NCBI GenBank assembly: GCA_905250025.1
Contig: CAJNOJ010000004.1
Coordinates: 310,001-374,000 of the forward strand
Direction: 5' to 3'
DNA: 64,000 nucleotides
Origin: Adineta ricciae
Lineage: Eukaryota > Rotifera > Eurotatoria > Adinetida > Adinetidae
Positions 1 to 11,144 of this stretch are shown here, in pieces; the stretch's first letter is position 1, and the number at the start of each line of letters is the position of its first letter. The notes under the pieces were generated by a model that had not been told where the DNA came from, made no database searches, and was given only the letters and a program-made list of their open reading frames with translations. The position numbers were made by a program, and so were the translations under genes.

Positions 1-1
1 A

Positions 2-937
2 ATTTTTCATGAAATCTTCGATTATTTTTCACTCCATGGCCTCTACTATTCTTTTCACGGACTCAACCAACGTATAAACCATTCACTACAATCAATCAAT
101 CGTCGTGAACTTCGATTACGATCAACTGATGACGAACCAGAACTACGGCTGGCTCGCTTCTTTTCACCAACCATCAATGTCCTAACCATTTATGACGATT
201 TCGCTATAAATTTAAACCAACACCCAAAATTAGATTCGCTAACATATGCCTATGCAACTACCGAACAAATTGAACATTTCATTCGGATGAAGTCTCTACA
301 CCAACGTTTAAAATACTTGAATATCACATCTGACGAGTTAACTTTATTCATGAAATATCTTTTTTCCAATAAATTCTTATCGCTTCGATCGTGTACCATA
401 CGCAATATCGATTCAATGACGAAATCTCCATGGCGGATATCACCGTCTTTATCTTCAATAATTACATGTGATCAGAAGAATCTCCTGCCATGCATACTTC
501 AATCTTGTCCAAAACTAGAACGTCTTTCAATAGCTATTCATCGCTATTCGACGACTGATTCAACCTTATTCGTTTCCAGTCAATGTCTGACTCATCTTTC
601 TATTGAAATTATTCAACCAGCATGGACAACCATAGCCATCAAACGCCTATGTTCATCCATTCACTTACCAAATCTGACTTTCTTCCGTATTTGTTCTCAC
701 GAGTCATCTGCCAATCACTTCGATTTCGCTCAATTGATTCCAGTTTTTCAAAATAAATTGCCTCGATTGCAACAGTTTCAATGCGATATTCTTTTCGCGA
801 AAGAGGCCCAAATAGCGGACATAAAATCCATACGAAATCTACATCCGTCGTTATTTAAACTTCTCGAACTCGATTGTCAAATCGATGGTGTTCGAAGGAT
901 CTATACGAATTGTGAAAGTGAGTCATTAATCGAATAA
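2..937 (+). CDS. F-box/LRR-like protein, 5' truncated by the window edge
   Basis: The reading frame is open from base 2 to the stop at 935-937, so the gene starts outside the window; the first internal ATG (287) is not the real start. The first visible residues (IFDYFSLHGLYYSF...LNQRINH) resemble the second half of an F-box, as in the large family of bdelloid F-box proteins. The rest is an irregular leucine-rich region (LERLSIAIH, LTHLSIEI, LPNLTFFRI) without clean repeats. F-box proteins usually link substrates to an SCF ubiquitin ligase; that role is inferred. An AATAAA lies at 981-986. The frame shows no break. Confidence 0.6.
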   Translation: MFHEIFDYFSLHGLYYSFHGLNQRINHSLQSINRRELRLRSTDDEPELRLARFFSPTINVLTIYDDFAINLNQHPKLDSLTYAYATTEQIEHFIRMKSLHQRLKYLNITSDELTLFMKYLFSNKFLSLRSCTIRNIDSMTKSPWRISPSLSSIITCDQKNLLPCILQSCPKLERLSIAIHRYSTTDSTLFVSSQCLTHLSIEIIQPAWTTIAIKRLCSSIHLPNLTFFRICSHESSANHFDFAQLIPVFQNKLPRLQQFQCDILFAKEAQIADIKSIRNLHPSLFKLLELDCQIDGVRRIYTNCESESLIE

Positions 938-1117
938 AACCATCTTGTCATGCAAGAAATTAGTCGTTTCTTTCTCTATGAATAAAGTGATAAGAAAGTA
1001 AAGATATGACGACTTTCCGTGCATTTGCTGATGCTTGTTTTTTCTGTCGCAAAAGAATGATAAAACAAAAAGGGCGAACACTCTGTTGTTACATCAAAGA
1101 CATAGTTTGTCAGAGTT

Positions 1118-3117
1118 ATGTCTGCCGAAGAGGATGTTGTAAGTAACAGTGTCACGATTCATAAGCATTTGCAACGATTGAAAACTGAAGTGAAAGAATT
1201 GTTTACTTTACGTCCCAAAGAATGGCTTAGTGCATTTCGTCCTAATCCACAATATCCACTATTCGTTCGTGGTGATATTGATGGTTTCGTAGCATTCTTC
1301 ATCAATAGTTTATCTACATTGCTAGCTGTTATATTGAGTCTCCAACCGATTCTCGGCAATGATATTGTCTATGGAAAAATTGTACCTGGGTAAGTAGGTA
1401 ATTATGTGTGTAGATCAAATTCAGATGGCTATCAATTGTTTAGAACCGCTGTAGCTATGTTATGGGGTAATTTTTACTATGTCTACATGGCTCGAAAACT
1501 TGCCTATAAGGAAAAGCGCGGAGATGTCTGTGCAATGCCATATGGTGTATGTACACCAGGTGCATTTGCTTTTATTTACGTCATTATTGCGCCGACCTAC
1601 TACGGATGCATAGGTACACATGAAAAACGTTATTGTCAAGAATTAGCTTGGTACGTGGCGCTAGCCAGTAATTTCATTACTGGTGTAGTTCTTATTCTAC
1701 TTTGTATCTTTGGAGAATTTATTCGAAGAAACACGCCTAGTGTAGCTTTGTTATCATCGATATCCGGTCTTGGATTTGTTATATTGGCTCTGAATGAATA
1801 CTTACCTATTACAGAAACGCCGATCGTTGCCTTTCTACCGTTTTTTATTGTTATGCTAGGGTATTTCGGTGGAGGTAAATGCAATTGTTTTTGCGTAGAA
1901 AATTTCATCCGAATCTCTTTTCTAGCTGGTTATGGCCCAGTTCCAATTACGTTGGTTGCTTTATTAACAGGTACCGCACTTGGCTGGATAACTTCTGTTA
2001 ACAAAGGATCCAATGTACGTGATGCAGTTGATCTTGTCAAAGCTTACGCACCAGTTTTTCCTATTAAAGAAATGTTTGAACAGATCGATACGATTGGTTT
2101 GTATCTCTCAACGACGATTCCAACAGCTATTGCTATCGCTATTGGAACAATTCAATGTGTGGAAACAGCAAAACGAGCTGGAGATTTCTATCCTACACGT
2201 GAAGCAATGTTCGTGGATGGAATTGGAACATTGATAGCAACATTTTTTGGATCGATTCTTACTATGACAGGTCAGTAGAATTGACCAATCTCACAAGCAT
2301 ATGTACTGATTAGATTTTGATCCATTATAGCCTATATTGGTCAACCAGCCATGAAAAAAATGGGTGCTAGACAAGCGTATTCGATCGTTCATGGCCTTGT
2401 CTATATGCCTCTATGCTTCTTCGGTTTCAGCGGCATGCTAATGTCTATTATTGCTGTGGCAGCAATCAATCCTATGGTGGTAAGTTTTGACACAGTGAAC
2501 TTGAACACCAATGATCTCTTTTGTAGATTTTTATAGGTTTAATTATCTGTGCTGATACACTAGCGATTACTCCTCAACGTCATTATCCTGCTTTTCTACT
2601 TGGTACAATGTCAGTTGTTGCCGATTGGGCACAGGGAACAATTGCTAATGGTGTCTCGAATGCGTACGCCAACTTCACTCTTCCAAATGTTCAATTCTCA
2701 CCGAATGTTACTTCCGCTATAACCGGTTTTTCTTACCGTGGCCTGGTGAATTTCGCTGGTGGATCGTTATTGCAAAGCGTTTTTCTTACTGCTATTTTGA
2801 TGTATATAATCGACAGAAAATTTCTTCGAGCTGCGGTTTGGTCATCAATGGCAGCTTTCTTTTCTTTATTTGGTTTAATTAATGCAAAGAATGTTGGATT
2901 ATTGGTAAACAAAGCCGATGACGGGTGGAAATTTACAGTTGCATATTCCATGCTAGTCGTTTTCTTTCTTTTATTGGAAATTCTTCAGAGACGACGTTGG
3001 ATCAAACAACAAGAAACAGAACCGGATGATCTGTCAACCATCGAATGGGCAGAATGGAAAAGGCAACAAGCATTAGAAGGATTGAATGGGGAGGAAATAC
3101 TAAACTCCGCTGCTTAG
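1118..3117 (+). CDS. NCS2/xanthine-uracil permease-like membrane transporter, 5 exons
   Basis: Exons are 1118-1389, 1444-1874, 1926-2270, 2331-2479 and 2527-3117, all with GT..AG introns of 47-60 bp and matching phases, giving 595 residues. The protein has 10 or more hydrophobic segments and ends in a charged cytoplasmic-looking tail. Family-like motifs are PYGVCTPGAFAF in the first third, ETAKRAGDFYPTRE and DGIGTLIATFFGS in the middle, then YIGQPAMKKMGAR. These recall the bacterial, algal and fungal nucleobase permeases (PF00860) more than animal ascorbate or nucleobase transporters. Substrate is unknown. Intron 2 is 51 bp with no stop, so the frame reads through it. The start is the first ATG, in good context. 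Confidence 0.65.
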
Positions 3118-3309
3118 TTCAAAATTTCATTGTTTGTTTTCTATGCTACATCAATTGCAATAAACAGCTAAACTTGTCCTGTTGCAAGAAAGTGTTTACA
3201 GACAAATATCGATGATAGTAGAAAGAAAGAAAGAAAAAACACGAGCAGCGGCACAATGTATGTCACAGACATATTTTTCTCGTTCTGCAATATGAGAAGA
3301 AAAAAGTAG

Positions 3310-3389
3310 TGACAGCGGTGAGATTCGAACTCACGCCCTTTCGGACCGGTGCCTTAAACCGGCGCCTTAGACCGCTCGGCCACGCTGCC
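3310..3389 (-). tRNA. tRNA-Leu(AAG)
   Basis: The minus strand folds into a full cloverleaf. There is a 7-bp acceptor stem (GGCAGCG with CGCTGTC, one G-U pair). The D arm is closed by GCC/GGC. The anticodon stem CCGGT/ACCGG has loop TTAAGGC, so the anticodon is AAG. A long variable arm is typical of leucine tRNA, and the T arm is GTGAG-TTCGAAT-CTCAC. The discriminator base is A at 3310. No intron and no encoded CCA are seen. Confidence 0.93.
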
Positions 3390-3514
3390 TGTTTTCATTA
3401 CACTACCAAATGTGTTTTTGACATTCCTATTACTACACAAATAGTATTCAGATAAAATACTTCCACCGAGTATTATTTGTATCATTTCGATCTTTTACAA
3501 GAGAAAAAATCAAA

Positions 3515-4441
3515 CTACGCACAAGTATGAACAACATCAGTTTTACTGATCAATCGATACATTTTTGGATCAACCAACGGTAAACTAAGAGCCAAAATAA
3601 CTGCATTTATACTTGACGAAAGCCAACCGATCGAATTCATATTTGGATCTGTATAACCTTTAGGTAAGAAAACGAATAGATCGATGAACAACGGCAAGGA
3701 CACCAGACTTAAAATGGTAATAATCATTATAATACGACGAATGACAACAAAATCCCGACGGTTTCTCGACTGATTAACGCTTGAAACTGCAGCTGTACGA
3801 CGTATTTGAACAACGATACATATATAACAAATTGAGATAATGGACAACGGCAAAATAAAGGCAACGATTGGCATGTAAATCAATGAAGCAAGTTCATTAT
3901 ACGACGCTGTACAATATGGCTCATTAGGAAGTAGATAAACAGCTTTAAAGCCAATCCAAATTGGTAATGTAGTAAGAAACCCTATCAGGTAGTGAATTGG
4001 AATGAATATATAAACATATGTTGTAACTTGATGCAATCGAACGTAAGTTGGATAAATAACTCGTGTAAATCGAAAAGTGGATTTTAGAACATAACTCCAG
4101 TAGAGTGTACTGTGAATGGATAGAAGTATATACGCACGAAATCGGCAAGAAAATGAATCATGAAATTCTTGTGGTGGAAAATAATTCTGTTTGATTGTAT
4201 TTAAATCAACTTCGAAAAATTGTAGTATGCTGCGTGTAATCAGAAGAATTAACGTGTTAATTGCAAGGAAGATGCTTGTTTCCGATGAGAACTTCTTCCG
4301 CTGGAAAGTATTGAATCGAAAGAATTTATAAATGAACAGACAGAGCAAGACCAAAGAGAGAACAAGAGCTAAAAGATTGGCTATTGTCGAAGTGAGCTGG
4401 CGAATTTGTCCGATTACTGATGAAGGTGAAAGAACGGTCAT
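3515..4441 (-). CDS. Seven-transmembrane rhodopsin-like GPCR
   Basis: Single-exon gene of 308 residues with seven hydrophobic segments. The DRY position after TM3 reads FRFTRVIYP, and the NPxxY position in TM7 reads VDPKMY, so both signature motifs are degenerate, as is common in rotifer-expanded GPCRs. A Cys before TM3 and a Cys in the second extracellular loop (EPYCTAS) could form the usual disulfide. Ligand is unknown. It is not a close relative of the three GPCRs at 6.6, 15.3 and 16.4 kb. The next gene on the same strand is the nuclear receptor. Confidence 0.8.
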   Translation of the reverse strand: MTVLSPSSVIGQIRQLTSTIANLLALVLSLVLLCLFIYKFFRFNTFQRKKFSSETSIFLAINTLILLITRSILQFFEVDLNTIKQNYFPPQEFHDSFSCRFRAYILLSIHSTLYWSYVLKSTFRFTRVIYPTYVRLHQVTTYVYIFIPIHYLIGFLTTLPIWIGFKAVYLLPNEPYCTASYNELASLIYMPIVAFILPLSIISICYICIVVQIRRTAAVSSVNQSRNRRDFVVIRRIIMIITILSLVSLPLFIDLFVFLPKGYTDPNMNSIGWLSSSINAVILALSLPLVDPKMYRLISKTDVVHTCA

Positions 4442-4735
4442 GACGTGGGTTTGTAAGAAGTGTTCTTTTGTAGAATAAAATATATTTTTTGAAAATTATG
4501 ATTGAAATTTACAATTAGTGTCGAAAAATTTTCAAGAGACCTACAGCTTCATCATGAAGTGTAGATGCGGATGGCAAAGAGATGCACAGCACTTGAAATG
4601 GCATGTCACTAGAAGTGCAAAATAACAGGGCTGATTCATTTACGATAATGGTTCTTATTATCACCTTTGCGAACACAACATAGGTACACGAGACACAAAA
4701 AAATAAATACATCTAAAACTTGTGTGTTTTCCTGA

Positions 4736-5964
4736 TCAATCCATAGAGTCAGCTTCAAGTGTTAAAGTAGTTTCAGTTTGTCTAACAAGCGATTGCATTA
4801 ATTCCTTGTGTTCTTGAACTTCTCCCGATCGTGAAATACACATCGATTGATCGAGAAAGTTTTTAAGTAAAGTTGCAAATCGTAACGAAGCCGTCTCGTA
4901 ACCAAATCGATAGATCAGATATTTAAACAAGATTTCGACATACATATTTTGAATGCAAAATAAATGGATGCTGTTGAAAAATACTGAATTGTGATCTCCT
5001 ATCGAAGACGAATCTAAATATCGACAAAAAGTCAACTCCGTTGCAAATATCAATGAAAGACTGATGTAAACTTACCCGTTTTCGATATACTCTTCGAATA
5101 ATTCACATGATGTGTAGTAGAGAATAACAAAACGGGCATGAACAGTTTGATAATTGTCATGTCATGTTCAAGGCGTTGAGCGATCCGAATCGAGTCTTCG
5201 GCTAACGACGATCCATAGACTGATGGAAAGCCACACGTAAAAGCTGAGCTCAATGTCACGCCCGCATTTCGAAAAATTGGAATGCCATTATAAGCACCAA
5301 CACAAGACAGATTGCGATCGATCAGTTCGCATCGATCGTTCACAGACAGATCTTGATATTCAGGTAAACTTTCAATAAATGGTAACATCGATCGATAGAG
5401 AGATACTAAAATATCAATGAAAATACTTTTATCCTTTTTCAAACGTATTTTTGCTGGTTGCTGCAATTGTGTTGATAGCAAATGCCGAATGTTTTCAACA
5501 GGAGATTTCGTATCGTAAGCATTGATCACATTTGATATACGAGTCCACTGATCATCAGTTAACAGAGATCGATTATTCGCGCCAGACTCGATTGGTTTGA
5601 CCAGAAGACATTTATTTTGACTCTGATGTCGACGACAATGCGGAGCACGTATTAATTCTCTTTGCATATTCACAGCTATGCATTTCTGCAGCCGACAGTA
5701 ACGGCAAGCACGCCGACTATTGATGTTTATATCACATTTTTCATTGAATGAACATCGATGAGCATTCTAAGAATGGAATTTTAAACAACGGCCTAGGGGA
5801 CAACGATGATATGAACCTACTAAATCATATTGAACATTTCGACGAAAGAACATTTTACATGAAACACAGCAAACAGCTCCGTAATGAACTAGTGCCCCAT
5901 CAGATCCACAGACTTGACAAATCGAAGTTAATCTTGATTCTTCTTTGTCTACGGGGCTATCCAT
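4736..5964 (-). CDS. Nuclear hormone receptor, 3 exons
   Basis: Exons on the minus strand are 5821-5964, 5076-5766 and 4736-5013, 370 residues. Introns are 54 and 62 bp. The DNA-binding domain is complete: zinc finger 1 uses C16, C19, C33, C36 and finger 2 uses C53, C59, C69, C72, with the canonical spacings C-x2-C-x13-C-x2-C and C-x5-C-x9-C-x2-C. Finger 2 is followed by CRLQKC. The P-box is CVSCKMFF instead of the common CEGCKGFF, so DNA specificity may be unusual. The rest is a divergent ligand-binding domain with weak family features and no recognisable C-terminal AF-2 helix. It should act as a nuclear transcription factor; ligand unknown. The exon 2/3 junction is the least certain part. 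Confidence 0.85.
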
Positions 5965-6586
5965 CCTGAATGTTGTTGGTTTGCTCTAATCTAAAACAGA
6001 TACACGAACGGGAGTCGAACTCTGGTATTGACACAAAACATCCGATTTGACTGAGCGTCTCACATACCCAACTGTATAGTTTTAGCAGAAGCTAATTTTC
6101 ATCTTATGAGATGTTTGTTTTTTTCTTTCAATTACTTTCTTAGTCAATTTCCTCATTTTTTGACAAAAAACAACAGATGAAGTCTTATATAATATAATAT
6201 AATGTTTTGGTGTGGAATTTTTTCCGTCCAATTATTCCGTTTCTCCGAGACAACCTATCCATTTTCACAAAAACATCCGATCAGATGGCGCTCGTTATTG
6301 ATAAACATACACTAATGAGAAAGTGCTGCAGGGCTAAGTTTCTCTCTATTGAAATTGCTCGTTGAGTCGGTATCGGTTTTATTGATATGGTTCTATCACA
6401 CGCACCCGATCGTCTGGATACTGTTAAATGAACATGAATTTTTGATGAACTGATTATCTATTCCAGCTTTGTTTCTCATGAAACTACACTCGTGTTAATG
6501 AAGACAGTGTGTTGCTTTTACGCTCTTTACATCGGTTGGCTTTTTGAAATAGGATCTTTGGTCGGCGATTATAATCTCGACGTACG
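5965..6586. other. Intergenic, divergent promoter region with a tRNA-like fragment
   Basis: This lies between the divergent nuclear receptor and GPCR genes. On the minus strand at about 5999-6069 there is a B-box-like element (AGTTCGACTCC) and a D-arm-like GCTCAGTC, but no acceptor or T stem pairs properly. It may be a decayed tRNA or tRNA-derived repeat. I see no coding sequence. Confidence 0.4.
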
Positions 6587-7594
6587 ATGGTGGTTGTTTT
6601 CAATGAAACTCGCTTCGATGTCATGGAAGAGATCATGGACAAATTGAATCTGTATCTTTCGTTGGTCGTTCTCTTTTTTGGAACAATAGGGAATATTTTG
6701 AATTGTTTAGTTTTATCGCGACCGTCACTTCGTATCAATCCCTGTGCACAATATTTCTTAAGTTCGTCAGTCGTCAATATGATTTCGCTTATTTTTGGTT
6801 TAAGCACACGTTTATTGTCCAGCTGGCATGTCGATCCAACAGATACGAACGATTATCTGTGTAAATGTCGAGCTTTCATCGTCTTTACATTTCGCACAAT
6901 TGGAATTTGGTTAATCATGTTCGCAACCATCGATCGATGGTTTTTATCATCCCGAAAACATTATCTGCGCAGTTTAAGTAATCTGAAGACTGTTCATCTC
7001 GGAATCGTTCTTTGTTGCTGCATAGCAATCATTTCGTACATTCATATGTTCTTCTGTTACCAAGCAAATCTCGTACATACGCCATTGAAGTGTTACGGGA
7101 AGACGATCTCCTGTCGTTTTACAACCGATTTAGTTTATGCATTGATAACAATACTTATTCCGTCGATATTGATGATTAGTTTCAGTTTATTGATTATCAA
7201 AAACATTCACCATCTGCGTACACGCAAGCAACATCTAGCAGCAGTCTCAGTGGAGAGATTATCTCGACCGCGCGAGACGAAAATTCAACGAGTTGACCAT
7301 AATTTACTTCGAATGTTACTGATTCAAGTGTTTCTTCTTGTCAGCTTTTGTTTGCCACAAGCGATACAAAAATTCTATATTACCTTCAACGCAACATATG
7401 CACTTCATGACTGGAAAGATAATGTCAGCCGTTTTCTGTATAATGTCGATGTTTTACTGGCTTTTGTTGCTAGTGGAATGCCGTTTTATTTGTATACATT
7501 CACTGGTCGAACTGTTGTCCGTCGAGAGTTTTTCGCTCTAGTAGGAATTTTAATCCGCAGATTTGGCGGTGAATCGATTAGATCGTTATCTTGA
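6587..7594 (+). CDS. Rhodopsin-like GPCR, paralogue 1 of 3
   Basis: Single exon, 335 residues, seven hydrophobic segments. TM1 carries the GN motif (GTIGNILN). TM3 ends in IDRWFLSS, a DRW variant of DRY. TM7 has GMPFYLYT where NPxxY is expected. A Cys just before TM3 (YLCKCRAF) and Cys residues in the second extracellular loop (LKCYGKTISC) are conserved in the two paralogues at 15342 and 16401. The family resembles peptide (FMRFamide-type) receptors expanded in rotifers; ligand unknown. The third intracellular loop is short and basic. Confidence 0.83.
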   Translation: MVVVFNETRFDVMEEIMDKLNLYLSLVVLFFGTIGNILNCLVLSRPSLRINPCAQYFLSSSVVNMISLIFGLSTRLLSSWHVDPTDTNDYLCKCRAFIVFTFRTIGIWLIMFATIDRWFLSSRKHYLRSLSNLKTVHLGIVLCCCIAIISYIHMFFCYQANLVHTPLKCYGKTISCRFTTDLVYALITILIPSILMISFSLLIIKNIHHLRTRKQHLAAVSVERLSRPRETKIQRVDHNLLRMLLIQVFLLVSFCLPQAIQKFYITFNATYALHDWKDNVSRFLYNVDVLLAFVASGMPFYLYTFTGRTVVRREFFALVGILIRRFGGESIRSLS

Positions 7595-7613
7595 ATAAGA
7601 ACTTATTCTTTGT

Positions 7614-7619
7614 AATAAA
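7614..7619 (+). terminator. Polyadenylation signal AATAAA
   Basis: AATAAA lies 20 bases after the GPCR stop codon at 7594 and is the likely 3' end signal of that gene. Confidence 0.5.
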
Positions 7620-7808
7620 AACGATAGAATAGATCGAAGTCGAGGATGTCTGATCATACAGAATAATTTATTATTTTAATAAATAAAAAGAAAAGAGATC
7701 ATCGATTGAATGCAAATGTCAGGGTTACAGTTCACTGCCGATTGCTCAATGCACTACTTTGTATAGAATGCAGAACTATCTAAGCAGGTATTTGCTCAGA
7801 AGATATTC

Positions 7809-7814
7809 TTTATT
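7809..7814 (-). terminator. Polyadenylation signal for the ERICH3-like gene
   Basis: TTTATT on the plus strand reads AATAAA on the minus strand, about 70 bases past the proposed stop codon at 7885-7887. It supports a short terminal exon there. Confidence 0.4.
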
Positions 7815-7884
7815 AGATTATTCACTTATGAAATACAGAAAAAGAAGAGTTAATATTTCATTCGATTCACCATAGGCTGGAAGA

Positions 7885-10795
7885 TTACTCCGCTAAACAA
7901 ATAAAATAAAACAAACAATTTGTGAGGCTATCTACCAAAGTTTAATTTGAGTATACATACCATTGTCGTCATCGTCGTCTAAAATATCAAAACGAGATCG
8001 TGGTTTTGTTTTCGAACTCGAATTGGGTTGCTGTGTTGTTGTAGATCGTTGAGTATCACCGAATAGTTCCTCGAATAGTCTACTAGTTGTTGTATTCGGA
8101 GGGCTCGATTCTCTATCGCGATGAACTGCACTTGACAATGGTCTTCGATGTGATGGTTCATCATCGCGTGTTGCGGATGAAAAGAATTGATCGATAGTTT
8201 CGTCTTCGGTTGTTTGAGTTTTAAGTGGACGTCCGGATGACTGAGAAGGTTTTGTTGGAGTGTCAAAAAGATTGTTTCGCTCAGTTGACATTCGTGGCGT
8301 ATACTCATCGTCGAAAATATTAGATTTTGCCTTCGTTGGCGATGTAGGATTGACGTTTTCGTCTTCGGAAGATCCGAATCTTTTCAGTGGCTTTACCGGT
8401 GGTTTTCGACCAGAATCAGTTGAATTCTTTTTGCTTTTTGATTGATCCGATGAACGATTTTCATCGCTATATTCATCTTCTTCTTCGTCGTCGTCGCTAT
8501 AATCGTTGTTTTCTGAACCAAACGATGAATATTTGGCATCGTCGGACACGTTGTTGGCTTTCCTGCTCTCTTGATTACCTTCAGGTGAATCATATTGAGT
8601 GTGAGTTATTGGCGGTGATTTTCTCGTATCATCATCTGATGATTGGGATCTTCTCACGTGGCTGGGAGTATCTGTCTCTTTAGGGGTAGACTTTGGCGAT
8701 CGAGTACTGTCATTCTCTTCCGAGTCATCCAAGTGTTTTTGAAGCATTGGTATAGATTTCATTAGTGAATCGATTTTTGTATTTCGTTGAGGAGTTTCTG
8801 GAGAAGAATCTCTTGCATGATTTTGAGTGCTTGCCTTTTTAGGCACGATTTTAGCCGATGGAGTTTTTTGATCGTCTTCCGACGATTCTGATCGTCGCAT
8901 TGGTTTTGATGGTGATATTCGCCCATAAGTAAGATTATTACTTTTTTTCGCTGTTGTCTCCGATGATTGATCGCTGCCTTCACTACCAAAATGTTTCTTC
9001 GACGCTGGTTTCGATGATTTTTTCGTATAAGTCTGAGTATCGGAGTTACCATTCGCTTTAACAGGACTGGCTGGCTTGTTTTTCGATGTTGCTGATGGTA
9101 ACGAACTCTAAGATTTGGTAAATATCGTGACAGGATAAGTCAGCTAAAAATGGAAACAAAAGCTATTCTTACGTGTTTAGAATTCGCTGTTGGATGGTCG
9201 TCGTTCTGAGAACCATCAGAGTTTGATCGATAGGTATCTTCGTGAACGCCTGTTTTTTGTTTACTTGCGTTTTTCTTCGTAGACGATGGTTTACCTTTTG
9301 CACTTGCGTGTTGGTTCGACTGAGGTGCTGTCACTGGCCTTGTCGGTTTTTCTACAATATACAGTCGATTTGATTTTGGTTAGTTTTAATCGCTTTTATT
9401 AAATTACCATCAGTGTCTGACGACGACGTACGTGATACTCTTGGAGATTGCAGTCGCAGTGTTGTTGAATCACTTGACGAACTGCGTAAGCTATCCTTTC
9501 TTCGAGGTTTACGTGTTTCCGGCTGAGGATGGCGCACGGTTGATTTCTGATAACGACTCTGATCTGATGTCGAGGCGAGTTTGTCCTTTCGTGTTTTCTT
9601 CTTCTCTCGTTCATATCGGCAACTGTAAAGACATAATATTTCTATAAATTAGAACGAGAAGAGAACGAAAGTAACCTGAGACAAGGCGTCACTTTTTGTA
9701 CGTCATGAATACCAAATAGGCCATGCTTTCCATCTAATGGGACGTTACGTTTATGTTTATATTCACAGCAAACGGATATTCGACTTTTTACAAGACCATT
9801 GACATATAAAGACAATGCGAATGGATAACCTCGATGACGACGAGAAAGGAATTTGAAAGTCCCTAAATCGATTTCAACCCTTATACAAGATAGAGGTAGA
9901 AAAATCTTTGCATTACCACCCGGTTTAACATGACCTCTGTACACAGTAAGGTTTTCACCACCACAATGTTGCTGCGAAACCATTATTTCGTCGCCATCAG
10001 GTTTAAACCAACAATTGTCATAATCGTACGGACTCTTTGGCCCATAATAGATCATCGACACTTCACACAGCGGCTGAGTTGGTGACTTACATAAAAATTT
10101 AGGTTGAAAATATTGATCAAATTGAATTTAGTCACTTCATTTTACCTTCGATCTCGTCGAATTAAAACTTGTTGACTGAACTGAATCTTGTGATCTTTGG
10201 TAAGCAGATTGAGCACGTTTCTTCTTGCTCTAAACAAGTGATTATTTTTAAATTGATAGATTTATGATGTGACTAACTGGTGATGGCGAATGATGACTAT
10301 TCGATGCATCCTTTCGCGACTGTTTTGAGCTCTATTAAAGAATTTCATTGACTTGGATGAAACCGTAGGAATACTACTGAACAAACTTTATTCTTTTCAG
10401 CTCGCGATCGTTTCGGAGAGAAGCTAACGCCAGAACGATTCTTTCCTTCGTCTTCTTTTTCGTTATAGCTAAATCAGAAATCACTCCGATTTTATCGATA
10501 TTCCGACAAAAATTTCAATTTACTAGTTATCTTCAATTTGTTGTTGCGTTACACGTCGTGCACGTGCAACTTGTTCGGGTGTCGGCGGTAAAATATCACC
10601 ATGACGATTAATCTAAATAAACTCATTCGATTTAATAACTCATTTCGAACAATTCATACCAGTCCGGCGCTGATTAGATACCGACGAATACGTCGATCTT
10701 GGAAATATTTGTTGAACATCGCACTTGTTTGACTAGATTTCGAATCGGTAATCTTCTTCGAGGTGAATCAAAGAAACTTACCGTAAGTCGGACAT
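7885..10795 (-). CDS. ERICH3-like protein with DUF4590 domain, 11 exons
   Basis: Exons (minus strand) are 10782-10795, 10660-10732, 10524-10612, 10387-10468, 10278-10331, 10146-10229, 9676-10085, 9408-9622, 9173-9351, 7961-9107 and 7885-7892. All phases agree, giving 784 residues. The N-terminus (FNKYFQDRRIRRYLISAGL, then HGDILPP) and the central domain (SQQHCGGENLTVYRG, SRRHRGYPFALSLYVNG, CCEYKHKRN, FGIHDVQKVTPC) match what I recall of vertebrate ERICH3, a cilium-associated protein. The C-terminal half is low-complexity, rich in Ser, Asp, Glu and Lys, probably disordered. The first coding exon is only 14 nt. The last intron is inferred: reading through it gives a different short end at 7932. 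Confidence 0.75.
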
Positions 10796-11144
10796 TGTTT
10801 CGTGCGTATTAGCCGTAGAATAATGAAAAGAAACACACACTCACGGTTTCTTTTCTGTTTCTAATAAGAAAAAAAAGGAACAAATATCCTTCTGTCGTTC
10901 TTTTTCTTCCTATCAACTTGTGCATTGTCAATAGAAAAAAAACTGCGAGAATTTTCTTGATTTGTCGGCACAACAGTCGATCAGCAACAAGCTGAATTTC
11001 TTCAGCTTAAAGAAATTTATTTTCTGTTTGCAGAAGAGTATTTCATCAGGCAGTTTCTGTCAGCATAAATAGAATGATTTATTTTGTATTCGAAAACTAT
11101 TGCGTTGAGTGTTTATTTATTTAGTTGGAAATCAAAATACAAAA
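10796..11144. other. Intergenic
   Basis: Promoter side of the ERICH3-like gene and 3' flank of the GH28 gene. A minus-strand AATAAA (plus TTTATT, 11112-11117) fits the GH28 3' end. Nothing else is seen. Confidence 0.4.

Noticed and set aside
4515..4712. 65-codon minus-strand hydrophobic frame between the GPCR and the nuclear receptor
   Set aside because: Too short, no family features, and probably 3' flank of the nuclear receptor gene.
5999..6069. Possible tRNA on the minus strand
   Set aside because: B-box and D-arm-like words are present but neither the acceptor stem nor the T stem pairs, so it is at best a decayed tRNA-derived piece.
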